A program made the translations under genes and the position numbers. The notes below the pieces were generated by a model. It ran no database searches. It saw nothing but the letters and a program-made list of their open reading frames with translations, and had not been told where the DNA came from. From NCBI RefSeq assembly GCF_963169125.1, contig NC_084793.1, forward strand, positions 217,212,652 through 217,276,651: 64,000 nt of DNA, written 5' to 3'. This stretch comes from Humulus lupulus. Taxonomy: Eukaryota > Streptophyta > Magnoliopsida > Rosales > Cannabaceae. Shown piece after piece: positions 11,655 to 23,615 of the stretch. Within the stretch, counting starts at the first letter, position 1. Each line of letters opens with the position of its first letter.

Positions 11655-12300
11655 CTGACCATCTATCTGAGGATGATAAGCTGTACTAAATTTTAACTGT
11701 GTACCCACTTCTTTCTGCAAACTTCCCTAGAACTTGGAAGTAAATGTGGGGTCCCGATCTGACACAATCGACCTCAGAGACCCATAAAGATGCACTATCT
11801 CTTCCACATAGAGATCTGCATACTGGTCAACTGTATAAGTCATCCTCACATATAGAAAGTGAGCTGATTTAGTATACTGATCCAGAAGAACCCATACCGA
11901 ATCATGCTGACCCACTGTTTTGGGTAACCCAACCACAAAATCCATAATGATGCCATCCCATTTCCATTCTGGGATATCCAAAGGCTGTAATAGCCATGTT
12001 GGCCTCTAATGTTCAGCCTTAACTTGCTGACACGTTAGGCACATAGCCACATATTCAATTACATCCCTCTTCATCCCAGGCCACCAATATAAAGTCTTTG
12101 GACCCTTATACATCTTTTTGGTGCCTGGATCAAAGAGTAAGGGGTAGTATGAGATTCATCCAGAATCTCCCATCTGATAACAGCATCCATCGAAACACAG
12201 ATCCACCCTTTGTATCTTAGTAAGCCCATCTCTGACACTGTGTAGTCCCTAGACATTCCAACTAGGACGTCCCCTCTAATCTTCATCAACTATGGATCAT
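11655..12300 (-). pseudogene. Integrase of element F, broken
   Basis: DNA strand-transfer enzyme remnant. The zinc-binding region at 12289-12071 reads RYKGWICVSMDAVIR and ILDESHTTPYS, out of frame with the core. The core at 11981-11727 has PEWKWDGIIMDFVVGLPKT with the first catalytic Asp, and IVSDRDPTFTSKF with the second. The reading stops after TSKF; downstream bases still encode the region leading to the catalytic Glu, but element B cuts the gene at 11655 around HPQTDGQ. Without the Glu-containing helix it is inactive. Confidence 0.8.
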
Positions 12301-12840
12301 TCAACTGACTTTCCTTTATCCTATGTAAAGAGTGTACTATAGTGTGATGCTGGCTAACTGGCCCACCACTAACTCTATCGCTGCTCTAGTCATATACTCT
12401 ACCAATTCCTTAGATATCTACCTCGAACTACATAATTTTCCTAGACCTTTCTGACTTAAGGCATCTGGCACCACGTTGGATTTCCCTAAATGATAGAGGA
12501 TTTCACACTCATAACCCTTCACCAGCTCTAACCAACGCCTCTATCTCATGTTCAAATCCTTCTGTTTGAAGAAATACTTAAGGCTCTTCTGGTCAGTGTA
12601 TATCTCACACTTTTCCCCACACAGGTAATGCCTCCATACCTTTAGTGTAAAGACCACTGCTAGTAACTCCAAATCATGCGTAGGGTATCTCTATTCCTAT
12701 TCCTTCAACTAACGTGATGCATAGGAAATCAACTTCCCTACCTGCATAAGAACACAATCCAAACCCTATCTCGAGGCATCAAAGTAAACCACAAAATTCT
12801 CCTGATTTGTTGGAAGACTCAGTATTGGAGTTGTAATCAA
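12301..12840 (-). pseudogene. RNase H of element F
   Basis: The minus strand encodes FVVYFDASR then GLDCVLMQVGKLISYA, the first RNase H block with its catalytic Asp. Further on come [12 protein letters not shown] and DQKSLKYFF, with several stops between them. It lies between RT and integrase as in all Ty3/gypsy pol genes. Not translatable as a whole. Confidence 0.7.
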
Positions 12841-13642
12841 TCACCGCTTCAACTCTTGGAAGGTGTTCTCACAGTTATCTGACCACACAAACGTCTGTTT
12901 CTTGCATGTCAACTCTATCAGTGGTGAAGCAATTCTAGAGAACCCTTCCACAAAATGCTTGTAATAACCTGTCAATCCAAAGACACTTCCAATCTCAGAA
13001 GCATTCTTTGGCCTTGGCCAATCTTTGACCACCTCAATCTTATATGGGTCAATCTTGATTCCATCTCCATTGACAATGTGACCAAGGAAAGTCACATGTG
13101 GTAACAAGAACTTCGCATTCAGTTTGTGTTCCCTCAGCCTTTGTAAAACCAACCTGAGATGCTGCTCATGGTCCTCCTTCGAATGAGAATAAATAAGAAC
13201 ATCATCGATGAAGACGATCACAAAGCGATCCAATCAGATCCATAAAAGCATCTCGGGAATTAGTTAAACCAAATGACAGAACCAGAAACTCATAATGCCC
13301 ATATCTGGTGCAAAAAGTTGTCTTTGGCATATCTTCCTCCTTGATCCTCAGCTGGTGATAATCAGATCGAAGATCTATCTTTGAGAATACCGTCTTTCCC
13401 TGCAACTAATCAAACAAATCATCCATCCTTGGGAGAGGATACTTGTTCTTAATGGTTAACTTATTCAGTTCCCTATAATCAATACACATCCTCAGAGAAC
13501 CGTCTTTCTTCCTTACAAATAAGACTGGCGCACCACATGGAGAGAAACTGGATCTGATAAAACCCAAGTCTAACAACTCCTGTAACTGTACCTTGAGTTC
13601 CTTCAACTCTGCCGAGGCCATTCTGGACGGTGCCCTAGACAT
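12841..13642 (-). pseudogene. Reverse transcriptase of element F
   Basis: RNA-dependent DNA polymerase. Blocks in order on the minus strand: [40 protein letters not shown] (13642-13406), [19 protein letters not shown] (about 13400-13340), and [19 protein letters not shown] (about 13210), where F-I-D-D is the usual chromovirus form of the Y-x-D-D catalytic motif. The connection domain FLGHIVNGDGI follows. One stop near 13406 and one frameshift near 13205-13235 split the gene in three. Apart from these breaks it is one of the better preserved RTs in the window. Confidence 0.85.
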
Positions 13643-14279
13643 GTCCCTAATTCAAGTTCAATAACAAACTCTATCTCTCTATATGGCAGCAACACTAGCA
13701 AATCCTCTGGAAACACATCCAGAAACTCACAGACTAGTCTAGTCTCTTCTATTCCCACTGGCATAACCTGAGTGGCATCCACCACACTTGCTAGGAATCC
13801 TATGCAACCACCTCGTAATAGGTATCTAGCCCTTAATTTTGATATCATAGGTACGCGTGGTCCATGCATATTGTCAACAAATACAAAGGGATCTTCACCC
13901 TCAGACTCAAAGGTTACCATCTTATTTTTGCAGTCTATGGTTGCCCCTATATAACCAACCAGTCCATACCCAGAATAATGTCGAAGTCATTCAAAAATAA
14001 CTTAATCAAATCAGCTGACAACTCTCTACCATCCACTGTCGCTGGTAGTGATCCGATCCATCTCCTAGAAACTACTAACTCCCCATTGGGCAGTAAAGTT
14101 CCAAATCCCACAGTATAGTAATCACAAGGCCTACATAGTCTTTCAATTATCCCACTAGAGACAAAGGAATGTGTAAGACCATAATCAATCAAAATAATAT
14201 AAGAGGTTCCAGCACTACAATGCTGACCTGTCACTACTAAGGGACTAGCCTCAGCCTCTACCTGTGTCAATGCGAACAC
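13643..14279 (-). pseudogene. Protease of element F
   Basis: Aspartic protease that would cut the polyprotein. The active-site loop reads LIDYGLTHSFV, where family members have L-I-D-S/T-G-A-T-H-S-F; the residue after Asp is Tyr, so activity is unlikely. The terminal block DFDIILGMDWL is present at about 13975-13947. The frame breaks at 13946 and resumes shifted down to 13603. Confidence 0.75.
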
Positions 14280-15300
14280 TCAAGCTGGTGTCAAGCTGTC
14301 CGCTTTCTTTGGTTCCTCTTTCTTCAAGTGTCCCACTATCCCGCATAAAAAGTAGGCCTTTGCCCGAAATTCCCCCAGATGGTGCCTTCTACATCTAGCA
14401 TACTCTTGGTAAGCCCTCCAGACCTCATTGCCACCTTGCGGCCTATCTGTATACCATGTGGCCTCCCATCGGGGCCTGAAGCTATAAAAAGTATCTAGAG
14501 CCTTCCTTTTCTGGTCACAAGAGCCTCCGCCCTGACCAGAACCCATAAATGGAGATCCCATCCACCTACTGTTCCTCCTAGCCGCATTCTCACGCCAAAT
14601 TTTGTTCTCTGCACCCTCTACACTAATGGATTTATTTACCACCTGGCCATATGTCGTCACCTTAGGCACGGTGGTAATTCGGATGTCTCGGGCTATCATA
14701 GGTTGTAGCCCCTGAAGGATCCTTTCCTTCCTTTCCTATTAGTGGGCACCAAGTCTGCAGCAAACTTGGTCAGTCTATCAAACTTCAATGCATACTCTGT
14801 CATTGACATATTTCCCTGTAGTAGCTTACTGAATTCCCCTGCCTTTGCATCCCTAACTGCATCATTGTAGTATTTTTCATTAAATACAATTCTAAACTCT
14901 TCCCAATCCATAGTTTTCACATTCATGGTCTGGATATCACTTCCCAAGAAATTACAGCATCCTCCTAAAACATATACGTGACATAGGCCACTCTCTCATT
15001 ACCTTTTACCCTCATGAAGTCCAGGATAGTGGTAACCATGCTCATCCATTACTTGAACTTTACCAGATCTGCATTACCCTAAAAAACTGGAAGGTGTTGT
15101 TTCTTGAATCTATCATAAAGAGATTCCCATCTGTTCTTAGCCTTCAGCGGCTATACTACTGCCGATACAAACACAGGTGTCACCACTGGGTGAATGTTCC
15201 TTATTGTAATCTATTACTATTTAAGTAGGCATATCTCTTCTTCATGCCTCTGTAATCGGGTTTGCATATCAGCAAGCACTTTCTGTCAGTTCTCTAGAGC
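14280..15300 (-). pseudogene. gag of element F
   Basis: Capsid remnants include WEEFRIVFNEKYYNDAVRDA and GNMSMTEYALKFDRLTKFA at 14947-14720. A nucleocapsid-like part follows with FLCGIVGHLKKEE at about 14345, a zinc knuckle lacking its first and last Cys. The N-terminal half (14950-15300) is heavily mutated. Order and content match the gag genes of A and O. Confidence 0.7.
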
Positions 15301-15901
15301 TTACGAAGGGGTCTGGCCCTGATTATCATTATGGGCCTGTATTTCTTGGCCAACTAATGGATCTGACTTTCTTGGAAGCATACTTCCAATTTTATCTCTA
15401 CAGTAATCAATTCGTCCTATTAGGTAGTAATAACGCCGCCTTATGGTCCAAGACCAAAAAAACAAGCATTCGCACACAATGGTCATGCTAATAAGCATGT
15501 CGGTTCATATTCATACTCAAACATGGTGCTAATAAGCATTTCCTTACATTTATTAGCAGATAACAATGCAAATAAGCATTTTTTGGCATTTTAAACAAAT
15601 AGCGATGATAATAAGCATTTTCTAACATACATGTGCATAGAACAACACTAATAAGCATTTCTTTAACATTCACATGCAATAATATCGCTAATAAGCACAT
15701 CTTTAGCATGGACATAGAAATCGAGTGCCAGGCCCCATCAGAATATCTCATGCTCCCTAATAAGACATGCAAATAAGGCATTTATATTCTATTAAAGCAA
15801 TTAAACACATAATCGCATAAACAGTTACCAAACCCTGAGTTGGGCTTGTCTTTAGTTGTGAGTGTACATGCCCATCTAGTCTTCAGGAACCCTTAAACCT
15901 T
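15301..15901 (-). other. Leader of element F
   Basis: Untranslated region between the primer-binding site and gag. It contains a diverged 40-bp tandem repeat (15490-15712) and otherwise AT-rich sequence homologous to the O and A leaders near the primer-binding site. No gene seen. Confidence 0.6.
15490..15712. repeat. 40-bp diverged tandem repeat in the F leader
   Basis: The core AATAAGCA occurs at 15490, 15531, 15571, 15610, 15650 and 15690, a period of 39-41 bp over six units. Units share GCTAATAAGCATTT followed by a C/A-rich stretch with ACAT. The matching leaders of A and O do not show this array. Confidence 0.85.
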
Positions 15902-15918
15902 CGCAGCTCTGATACCCA
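15902..15918 (-). promoter_or_regulatory. Primer-binding site of element F
   Basis: The minus strand reads TGGGTATCAGAGCTGCG just after the LTR end at 15921. It matches the initiator tRNA-Met type site with an extra G near the start compared with A and O. Confidence 0.8.
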
Positions 15919-15920
15919 GT

Positions 15921-16459
15921 TGTAACGCCCTAGATCGCCAAGACTGTTACACTATGAACTTTTAAATGGTGCTAGACTTTCTAATCGATTCAGTTGGCCA
16001 TAAACGTGTAACTAAAGGTAATTAACATGTTAGGGCTAAAAATTTTGGTCAAAAGAAGTTATTATTGCATTAAAAAAGTTTAAGTTCGTCAATGGGATCC
16101 CAAAATAAATATTAAAAGGTCATTTACAATTAAAAAGAATACAACAGGTTGACCTAAGAGGAAAAATTAGAGTTCGACCCTAGTTCCTTTGTGAACCCGC
16201 GACCGTGGTGGTCGAGCAAGTTGCATATGTACACTAGATCTCCAACTCATGGCTTTTCTAGCTTCCCTTTTCCCTTACCTACACCACATAGGACCCGTGA
16301 CCCAAGGCTCAATAAGAAAAATTAAACATGCTCATAAGCATTAAATAACATATTATAGAATCATAGATAGCATGCATAGCAGTAAAAACCCTACTCGGTC
16401 ATGCCTTTAATCAATATAAGTGACTATAGAGTCACACCGAGCTCTTTGCCCTAGATAAG
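15921..16459 (-). repeat. 5' LTR of element F, segment 1 of 3
   Basis: Begins on the plus strand TGTAACGCCC (the LTR end on the minus strand) and runs to the ATAAG target site at 16455-16459, where element O interrupts it. It continues at 43333. Confidence 0.8.
16455..16459. other. Target-site duplication of element O (ATAAG), left copy
   Basis: ATAAG precedes the O 5' LTR here and follows the O 3' LTR at 43333-43337. A perfect 5-bp duplication shows that both ends belong to one insertion event although they are 27 kb apart. Confidence 0.9.
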
Positions 16460-18688
16460 TGTAGTGACCCAAATTTCCTAATAAGGCTTAGGGCCTTGAT
16501 TAAGAGGTCAGGAGGGCCATAATTGATTTATTATGTAATTAAATGATTATATGCATGTTTAGGTGTATTAAATATGCATGTGAGCCCATTTCTGATCAAT
16601 TGGATAATTTTCATATTTTGGACATTTTGGGCATATTTGGCATATATGTGGTATATGTGTGGTGCTTCATTATTATTTGGTTGTCCTAGGGTTACTCAGC
16701 ATGAGACGATCATAGGGGGTAAGCTAGTTGGAAAGTCACAACGAGATTTATACTTGACTTGGAGTAAGTCAAGGGGTATTTAGTACATTACCGGGATATT
16801 GGGTAATGGGAATGAATATATGATGATAAATTGGGAGTTAGTAAGATCAGGGGGAAGTTCTGGTAGTTTTGACTATTTTACCCCCGGGGGCATTTTCGGG
16901 ACCCCGAGCATTAGGATTTGCTTGAGGCTACTAACCCTTGAAGTAACCTGTTAAGAAATAAAAAGAACATTCAGTACGTTCTCTCTCCCTCAAAGTTCCA
17001 TTTTCGACACCCGATCACATTTTCGAAGGAAACTTGAGTTCTAGGACTCGGATTCAAGTGAGGATCGAGGCATAGCGATTCTAGGAGGGTTTTTCAAGGG
17101 TGAAAATGAGGTTTTTGGGCTTTTTCGTGGTTGGGCCGTGACCCTGTTCTAGGGTGCCACGGCCCAAGCATGAAGAAGAAGGAGGCTGGCTCTGTCTGGA
17201 AGCGGGCTGCGACACTTAAGGGTAAATTTTGCCATATTTGGTTTTTAGTGATGGAAACTTAACTCTGGGGGCCTGGGATCGATCCTACTACACAGTTGAG
17301 TGGGATTCGATGTCTCGGAGGCTTAGGTTGGGTTTGGAAGTATTTATTTACTCATTTTGATGAGATTTTATATTCTAGTTGTGACTAGGTTATCGCTAAG
17401 GGCTTTGAAACGGGATCATGCTTGTGGCTCGTTTATTGTTAACCTGTGCTTGGACCAGAGGTAAGAAACTGCACCCAATATGTGATGCATGAGAAATATG
17501 GTATTAGGGCATGACATGAATATTGAATATGAGATTGATCAGAGATTGAGTCTCTGTAATTGTGCATGATCACAATTATGCTAGTGATTTTTAAGTAAGC
17601 ATGTTGAATGCCCTACATTTTGATATTTGACATATGATATATGCTTGGTTGCATTTCTTACTTGTGTATGGCACTAACCCCTGAGTCAGAAATCAGTACG
17701 AGTCATATGGTATTGGCTTAAGAGTCAAGAACGGCACTGATGTGTTCAACACAAGCTGAAAAATCTTAGATCTAATCGACATAAGAATTGAATGACTCAT
17801 CGTGAGCATTAATGCTTGACTGATCTCAAGTTCGATGAAAACTAAAAGCGCTTGTCTAGCCTAATGGCTAGTCACTTAGAGTCAGGGCCACAAGTCCCAA
17901 GTGACTGCATCGTCACATGGCTAAGGGTGTCGAGCCCCTGTTAGTGACTTTCTCATCAATCACTCATTTGGTTAAATCATCTAGTTTATGTTACTGACTT
18001 ACTCATCAGTCATTCATCTGATTAGGGCTACAAGCCCCAACATGATTATCAGAATCTCAAAGTGTTAATCACTCATCTGATTAGGGCTACAAGCCCCAGC
18101 ATGGTTATCAGAACCTCAAAGTGTTAATCACTCATCTGATTAGGATTGACTTGATACTCTTCCATTCAGGAGGGGAGGATCACCCATCATTATCTGGACT
18201 TATTTGCATGTATGAATCGGGATATTATTGCAAGGCATGCACATTATGATTTAGAAACATGTTATTATTGTTCATGAGCATATTGAGTTTTCTTGCTGAG
18301 CTTCGGCTCACAGGTGCTATGTGGTGCAGGTAAAGGCAAAAGAAAGTTGGACCATCCTTGAGTTGGAGAGCTTAGGTGATGATGTGTACATATGCAGCTG
18401 CTCGACCGCCACGACCGAGTGTTTAAAGAGGAACTAAGGTTAAACCCTATTTTTCCGCTTAGGTCGGCTGGTTGTAAATCTTTTGTGGTAATTAACCTAT
18501 AAATTATATTTTTGGGATTGCAATGTATACAGTAAAAGTTTTAGTGAAACGTTGTATCTTAACCAAAATTTTTAATCCTAAATCATTAATCATACTTAGT
18601 TACACGATTATGACCAAATGACTCGATTATCGGGTTTAGCACTGTTGAAAATGCACACCGTAATTGTCCCTGGGTAGTAGGGCGTGCA
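16460..18688 (+). repeat. 5' LTR of element O
   Basis: TGTAGTGACCC to GGGCGTGCA, 2229 bp, followed by a primer-binding site. It aligns with the 3' LTR at 40765-43332 but is 339 bp shorter. The difference lies mainly in about 200 bp present near 41388-41612 but missing around 17085, and in fewer copies of a 37-bp repeat near 17935-18030. No genes. Confidence 0.9.
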
Positions 18689-18692
18689 AACT

Positions 18693-18709
18693 TGGTATTA
18701 GAGCGAGCC
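18693..18709 (+). promoter_or_regulatory. Primer-binding site of element O (initiator tRNA-Met type)
   Basis: TGGTATTAGAGCGAGCC lies four bases after the LTR end. It differs from the A site by C to T at one position. Confidence 0.85.
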
Positions 18710-19176
18710 AATATTAAGGGTTCCTAAAGACAAGCTCGACATGTACACTTGTCATCAAAGATAGCTTCACTCAAGGGCTGGTAACTATTTCTGTAGTTAT
18801 GTGCTTAACTACTTAAATAGAATGTAAATGCTTTACTTGCACATTGTACTAACGAGCATGAGATTTTGATAGAGCCTGGCTCTTTACTATTAAACGATTA
18901 TATGATTACATGCTCCGTGAATATATATGAAAGTGATTATATGATTACTTGCTCCGTGATTATATAAATGTGATATTTCCATGCTGGAGTTGGAAGCATG
19001 GTATGTATGTTGGAAGAGCAGGGATTAAGAGTGATGTATAAATGCTATGGGCATGTGTTTACCACTGCAGTAGTTTGTAAATGTAGTGTGGTAAGATTGT
19101 TCCCATGGGGAAAGCTCTTGATATGCTCATCATGTTTAATAGGTCAAGTTATTGATTGCAGATTGAATCAATAGGT
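18710..19176 (+). other. Leader of element O
   Basis: Untranslated region between primer-binding site and gag, with two short repeats of GTGATTATATGATTACTTGC type at 18890-18970. It is homologous to the A leader. No gene seen. Confidence 0.6.
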
Positions 19177-20220
19177 ATGTATCCAAGGCAGATAATGAGA
19201 CCTGGTGAAGATTATACAGAGGCTGGGAATTATAGCCAAGGTTTGAGTTCTTCACCTGCCCCTCAGAATTTCAAGTAGGTGTTTACAGATGTGCAATTAA
19301 GATTGTAGAGGCAAGAGGAAGAGATTAGGTTTTTGAAACGACAGTGGGTTCTATCAGGGAACACCTCTTCTTTTGTTACGCCAGGAGTGGCACCATTTTT
19401 TGCTCAACCTAGGGTGGAGAATAGATGGGAATTTATTTGTGGAAGATTCCTGGAGTATTACCCTCCAGTCTATGAGGGAGGCCAAGATCCATTCAAAGTT
19501 GAGCAATGGATAGGCATGCTCAGTTCCATCCTCGACAGTATGGGGTGGGTGGGTCATGATAGGGTGATCTGTGCTACATATGTATTGCGGGATGATGCCC
19601 AGACATGGTGGGAAGTGGTATCCCAAACACGAGATACAGCTGTGATGGATTGGATAGAATTTAGGCAGTTGTTCAATGAAAGATATTATTGTGATGCAGT
19701 CAGGACTGCTAAGATGAATAAGTTTTTTAACCTTGTTCAGGGAAATGCAACAGTAACCGAGTATGTTAGTATATTTGAAGGGTTGGCCAAGTTTTATTTT
19801 GATATGGTACCCATGGATGTAGCTCGGAAGGAAAGGTTTATCCATGGATTGAATCCCAAAATAGCTCAGGGCATTAGAGTCACCCCAGTGCACGAAATCT
19901 TTAACTATGCTCAGGTGGTAGGGAAGTCTCTTGCTGTTCAAAGCACATGAAATCAGATTGAGCAAGAGGGTGTTGGAGAGGGTAGTGCTCGAGTAGTGAC
20001 ACCTCCATTTATTAGAGCAACCAAGAACAAGGATTGGAGATTTTTCCCAATATGCGCTCGGTGCAAGAGGTGTCTTTTAAAAGGATGCCGACCAAAGGCA
20101 TGATTCTTATGTGGAATGGTTGGGCATTTCAAGAGGTACTGCCCAAGTCGAGGGATAGATGAGCAAAAGGGGGTGGACAGCTTGACTCCAGCTCGAGTGT
20201 TCACTCTGATGCAATCATAG
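19177..20220 (+). pseudogene. gag of element O
   Basis: Starts at ATG 19177 (MYPRQIMRPGED). Two stops lie near 19275 and 19307, then a 205-codon open stretch (19333-19950) holds the capsid: EFICGRFLEYYPPVYEGG, YVLRDDAQTWWEVV, FNERYYCDA, IHGLNPKIAQGI. After a stop at 19948 the frame continues into a nucleocapsid region with FLCGMVGHFKRYC, where the first Cys of the CCHC knuckle has become a TGA stop (about 20101). It ends at TAG 20220. Best preserved chromovirus gag in the window, but not functional. Confidence 0.85.
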
Positions 20221-21307
20221 TCGAAGACTGAGATTGAGATTGAGGCTGGTTCCTCAGGGGTGGCAGGTCAGCTTTCTAGTTTTGATTTTTGTATTGTGCT
20301 GACTAGTTTGATGCCATGTTGTTCTTTGCTTATTGCATCTAGAGAAGCATAGACTTGTTATGCAGGTGGCATGATTATGTTGTGGTGAGTTAGATTATGG
20401 GGGAAAGAACACTCATCAGTTGATATGATAAGGTTGGTTATGACTGTCTTTAAGATGATCCTGAATATGGATTGGTTAGCCAAGTGTAGGGAAATGATAG
20501 ATTGCAAGGAAAGAATAGTGACTCTTGAGCTTGAGAGTGGGAAACCCTTGTGGTAGTTGGCACTGTGCATATGATATATGTATTTAGAGCTAGAGATCTA
20601 GTGTAGAAGGATGCATAGAACTCTTAGCTAGTGTGGTGGATACCACTTAGATTGTGTCAGTGGGATCAGAACAGACTGGATTAGTTTGTAAGTTTCTGGA
20701 TATGTTTCCAAGGGATTTGTTAGGATTACATTTATGCAAAGAGATAAATGGTGATTGGATTGGTGTTGGGAACAGAATCAGATCTAGAGCACTGTATTGT
20801 ACGGCTTCAGCAGAGTTGTAAGAACTAAAGGCTTTGTTATTGAGTAAGATGGTATTCTTTAAGGTGGATCTTTGATCTGGTTATTACCAACTAAAGATCA
20901 GGGAGAAGGATATGCAGAAGATTGTTTTTATATTAGTTATGGGCACTAGGAGTGTTAAGTTATGCTTTGATGGATCAGATGAACAGAGTATTTATAGATT
21001 ATTTGAATTGGATTTGTGATCATCTTGATCGATGGTATTGTGGTGTATTCTTAGTGGAGATTTGCCAAGGTCAAGAAACGCCTTAGAGGGCAGGAGTTTC
21101 CTATGATGGGCAGGATATTACATATGCTTTGGGAAAGAGTTCTGAGTCTTCTTACAGATCAGAACCAGTTGTAGGTTGTTATGACACCTCAATGATAGGA
21201 AAAGGTGATTTCCTATGCATCATGTTATTTGAAGAGTATGACCAGAACTAGAGCAAAGTTACTGGTGGGCCAGGTGGCAAGTTGTACACTTGAGTTTACT
21301 CTTGTAG
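20221..21307 (+). pseudogene. Protease and RT fragment of element O
   Basis: Remnants in order: protease end MILNMDWLAKCREMI (about 20450-20500), then an RT block around FKVDL and GYYQLKIREKDM (about 20860-20910). A connection-domain stretch follows with many stops. Element E1 cuts the gene at 21307/21308 in the RNase H region; O sequence resumes at 33015. Not translatable. Confidence 0.7.
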
Positions 21308-21312
21308 AAAGG
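21308..21312. other. Target-site duplication of E1 (AAAGG), left copy
   Basis: AAAGG at 21308-21312 is repeated at 33010-33014 directly outside the other end of E1. Confidence 0.9.
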
Positions 21313-21914
21313 TGTTGACCCTCGATTTGGTCAACTGACACGGAGTCAAACGCTTGATGTGAATGAAGGTGTTGAAATAGATCTAATGGAAAGAACAGTA
21401 AACGACACAACAAATTATAGTGGTTCGGCCCCACAAATTGGTAGTGACCTACGTCCACTTAAGCTATTCTTGATATTAATTCTCAAAGGAGTGATCAAAG
21501 AGCTAGGGTTCTCTGAGTTTCATAGGCCTTAGAGAGATGAATAATACAATCGTAAGATAATAGCTCTAATTCTCTTGTAAAGTATAAACTTAAATCAGCC
21601 AAAAAGTCCCTTCCTTGAGCTATTTCTCTCTATTTATAGGCTCAAGGAGGATTACACGAATTATTTACAGATATCCTTTTCTAAATAATCAGATCATCAT
21701 GGATCATGGGAGATAATCTCGGATATGATTACAATTGTACAAGATTATCTCAAAATATGTGGAGTATACGACCAAGCTGGTCGTATATAAAATCAAAATG
21801 TTATGCCAGGGGAATCTCACTGGTCAATGGTCGAACAGAACTTCTGCCAAGTGTCAGCCGCGTGTTAAAAATGCTTGCCACGTCACCCATGCCATGCCTG
21901 CTTTTTGGATAACA
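21313..21914 (-). repeat. 3' LTR of E1
   Basis: 602 bp. On the minus strand it begins TGTTATCC and ends GGTCAACA, the usual TG...CA termini. A TATTTATAGG motif occurs about midway. It matches the copy at 32408-33009. Confidence 0.92.
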
Positions 21915-21929
21915 TTTGCCCCCCAAGTT
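21915..21929 (-). promoter_or_regulatory. LTR-adjacent polypurine tract of E1
   Basis: The minus strand reads AACTTGGGGGGCAAA immediately before the 3' LTR. A second tract with the same CTTGGGGGGCA core lies at 25771-25788, on the other side of the antisense gene. Confidence 0.85.
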
Positions 21930-22148
21930 TATTTATTACGACCAGCAATAAATGAACTTTAAGGAAAATGACTCTTCGATTACCCCACCAAATCTGTCAG
22001 AGTAGTTCGTGCCTTCTTGGAAAAAGTGACCTACCCCTGTCTAATCATGCCTTTTCAGTTCCCAAGCAATCCATTGACGGCTATCACTCTTCCCCATGCT
22101 TTGAAAAGTGGAAACTTATGATTACCTCCTTTTTCATGCCCCAGACGA

Positions 22149-22157
22149 AATATATAG
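22149..22157 (+). promoter_or_regulatory. Possible TATA box of the E1 antisense gene
   Basis: AATATATAG lies about 170 bp upstream of a conserved splice donor. The matching place in E2 has TATAAATA (34447-34454) and in C TATATAAA (about 55523-55532), so a basal promoter here is plausible. In E1 the box is weak. Confidence 0.4.
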
Positions 22158-22320
22158 TGTTCAAAACTTCCTTTTTCTTTTTACGCAAGCTATTTTTCTA
22201 TCAAGAAACCCTAAGTCAGAACCCCTACTCTCCCTGAAGATCATCTTTCGACATTCCAGGAATCAGCCGTTCGTTCACCTACGCTCAAAATTTCTTCAAA
22301 GCTTCATAATCTTCGCATCG

Positions 22321-22781
22321 GTAAGCTTCAGAACTTTTGCACTCTTCATTTTTGTTGTGCATGCCAATGTAAGTTAGCTTTTAGGTTCTGATATTGTCTG
22401 CATTCTTGGGTTGAGATGCATGAAAATAGGGCATTTATCGAGTGATGCTAGATAGGATGGTGTATCTTTGCCATTTAGGAGTTATGAGTCAGTTTGATAG
22501 CCGAGATCATAAATTTAGGACGTAAAATCGAAGTAAAAATTCAATTTTTATGCTAGTTGAAAAACTGAGTTTTTCCCGCCCTTACTAAAGTTGAAAAAGC
22601 TTTTTCAGAAAAAAACTTTTTACGTTCACTTTTTTATCTGTTTTTCAAACTATTCGCATGGAAAAGTTAGTTTTTTGCTAGAATGTTGTTGTATAAAAGT
22701 TTGAGTTTTATACACGACCAGCATTATTCTAACCAACTTTCTAGACTCTCCATCCTCACCTCCCCATTTTTCTGTCCGCAG
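22321..22781 (+). other. Predicted 5'UTR intron of the E1 antisense gene (461 bp)
   Basis: Donor GTAAGC at 22321; acceptor TTTTTCTGTCCGCAG ending at 22781, seven bases before the start codon. E2 has a 463-bp counterpart with GTAAGT and CTGTTCGCAG. Prediction from sequence comparison only. Confidence 0.6.
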
Positions 22782-23615
22782 ATTTTAATGCCAGATTTGT
22801 GGGGAGGTGAGAGGCCGATCGAAGACGATCTTCTTGCGCAACTGCTTGAAGGTGAAGAACAGCCTGCCCAGCGCATTCACAAGATTCCTTTCTCTAGACT
22901 CTCTCCTTCCAGACCTCAACCATCTTCAACCAGAATGGGTCGTGCAAATCCACTGCCCAAAAGAAAAAGCCTGAACACACTTCAAACCCTCCAGCTCAGC
23001 CTGATTCGCAGGCTGGGGTTCCCTCAACCAGTGGTCGAGTAAACATTGTCACAGACCCTCTCATCCAAGTTAGGGCTCGCCCTTGGCATTTAATTCTTCC
23101 TGATGTCGAGTGGTATCTTTCTCCACTTAGCCAAGTAACCCCCAGGATGCTTGCTAATTACCTCAGGAAGTATTGCCTCACTGGGGTAACTCTCAAAATC
23201 CCCACTGCGGATCAGAGGGCTAATTTCCTTGGAGGCATTTACAGCGCCTAGTCGAGGTTTCACATAGAGGCGGGGGCTACCCTTCCTCTCCATCCATTCT
23301 TTCAAGGGGTGGCGAACTACTTTGGTGTCGTCCCTTTCCAAATTACACCCAACGGATATAGGATGCTTGCTACACTCTATATCCTTTATAAACATAAAAA
23401 TTGGCCAGAGCCTACCCCCCATGAGGTCAATTATCTCTTTGACCTTAAATCCAACCCCCAACAGTCTGGTACGGGGTTCTTTCATTTTTGTCACCAGGAG
23501 ACCACCCAAACCTTCCTGAGTGACACCACCCACATCTCCAACGTTGGGAAATACAGCCAAGAGTATTTCCTCATGCCTGACATGGTTGCGAATAACCTGG
23601 CTTTCACTCGAGGAG

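Larger units (their letters stand above)
11655..16459 (-). mobile_element. Element F: chromovirus-type Ty3/gypsy retrotransposon, 5' part
   Basis: On the minus strand the order is 5' LTR, primer-binding site (15918-15902), leader, gag, protease, RT, RNase H, integrase. It is cut at 11655 inside the integrase core by element B, so its integrase end and 3' LTR lie left of the window. Its 5' LTR is split into three visible pieces: 15921-16459, 43333-43823 and 56552-56866, separated by elements O and C. F is the oldest layer of the nest. Its RT has long readable stretches, but every gene has stops or shifts. Confidence 0.85.
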
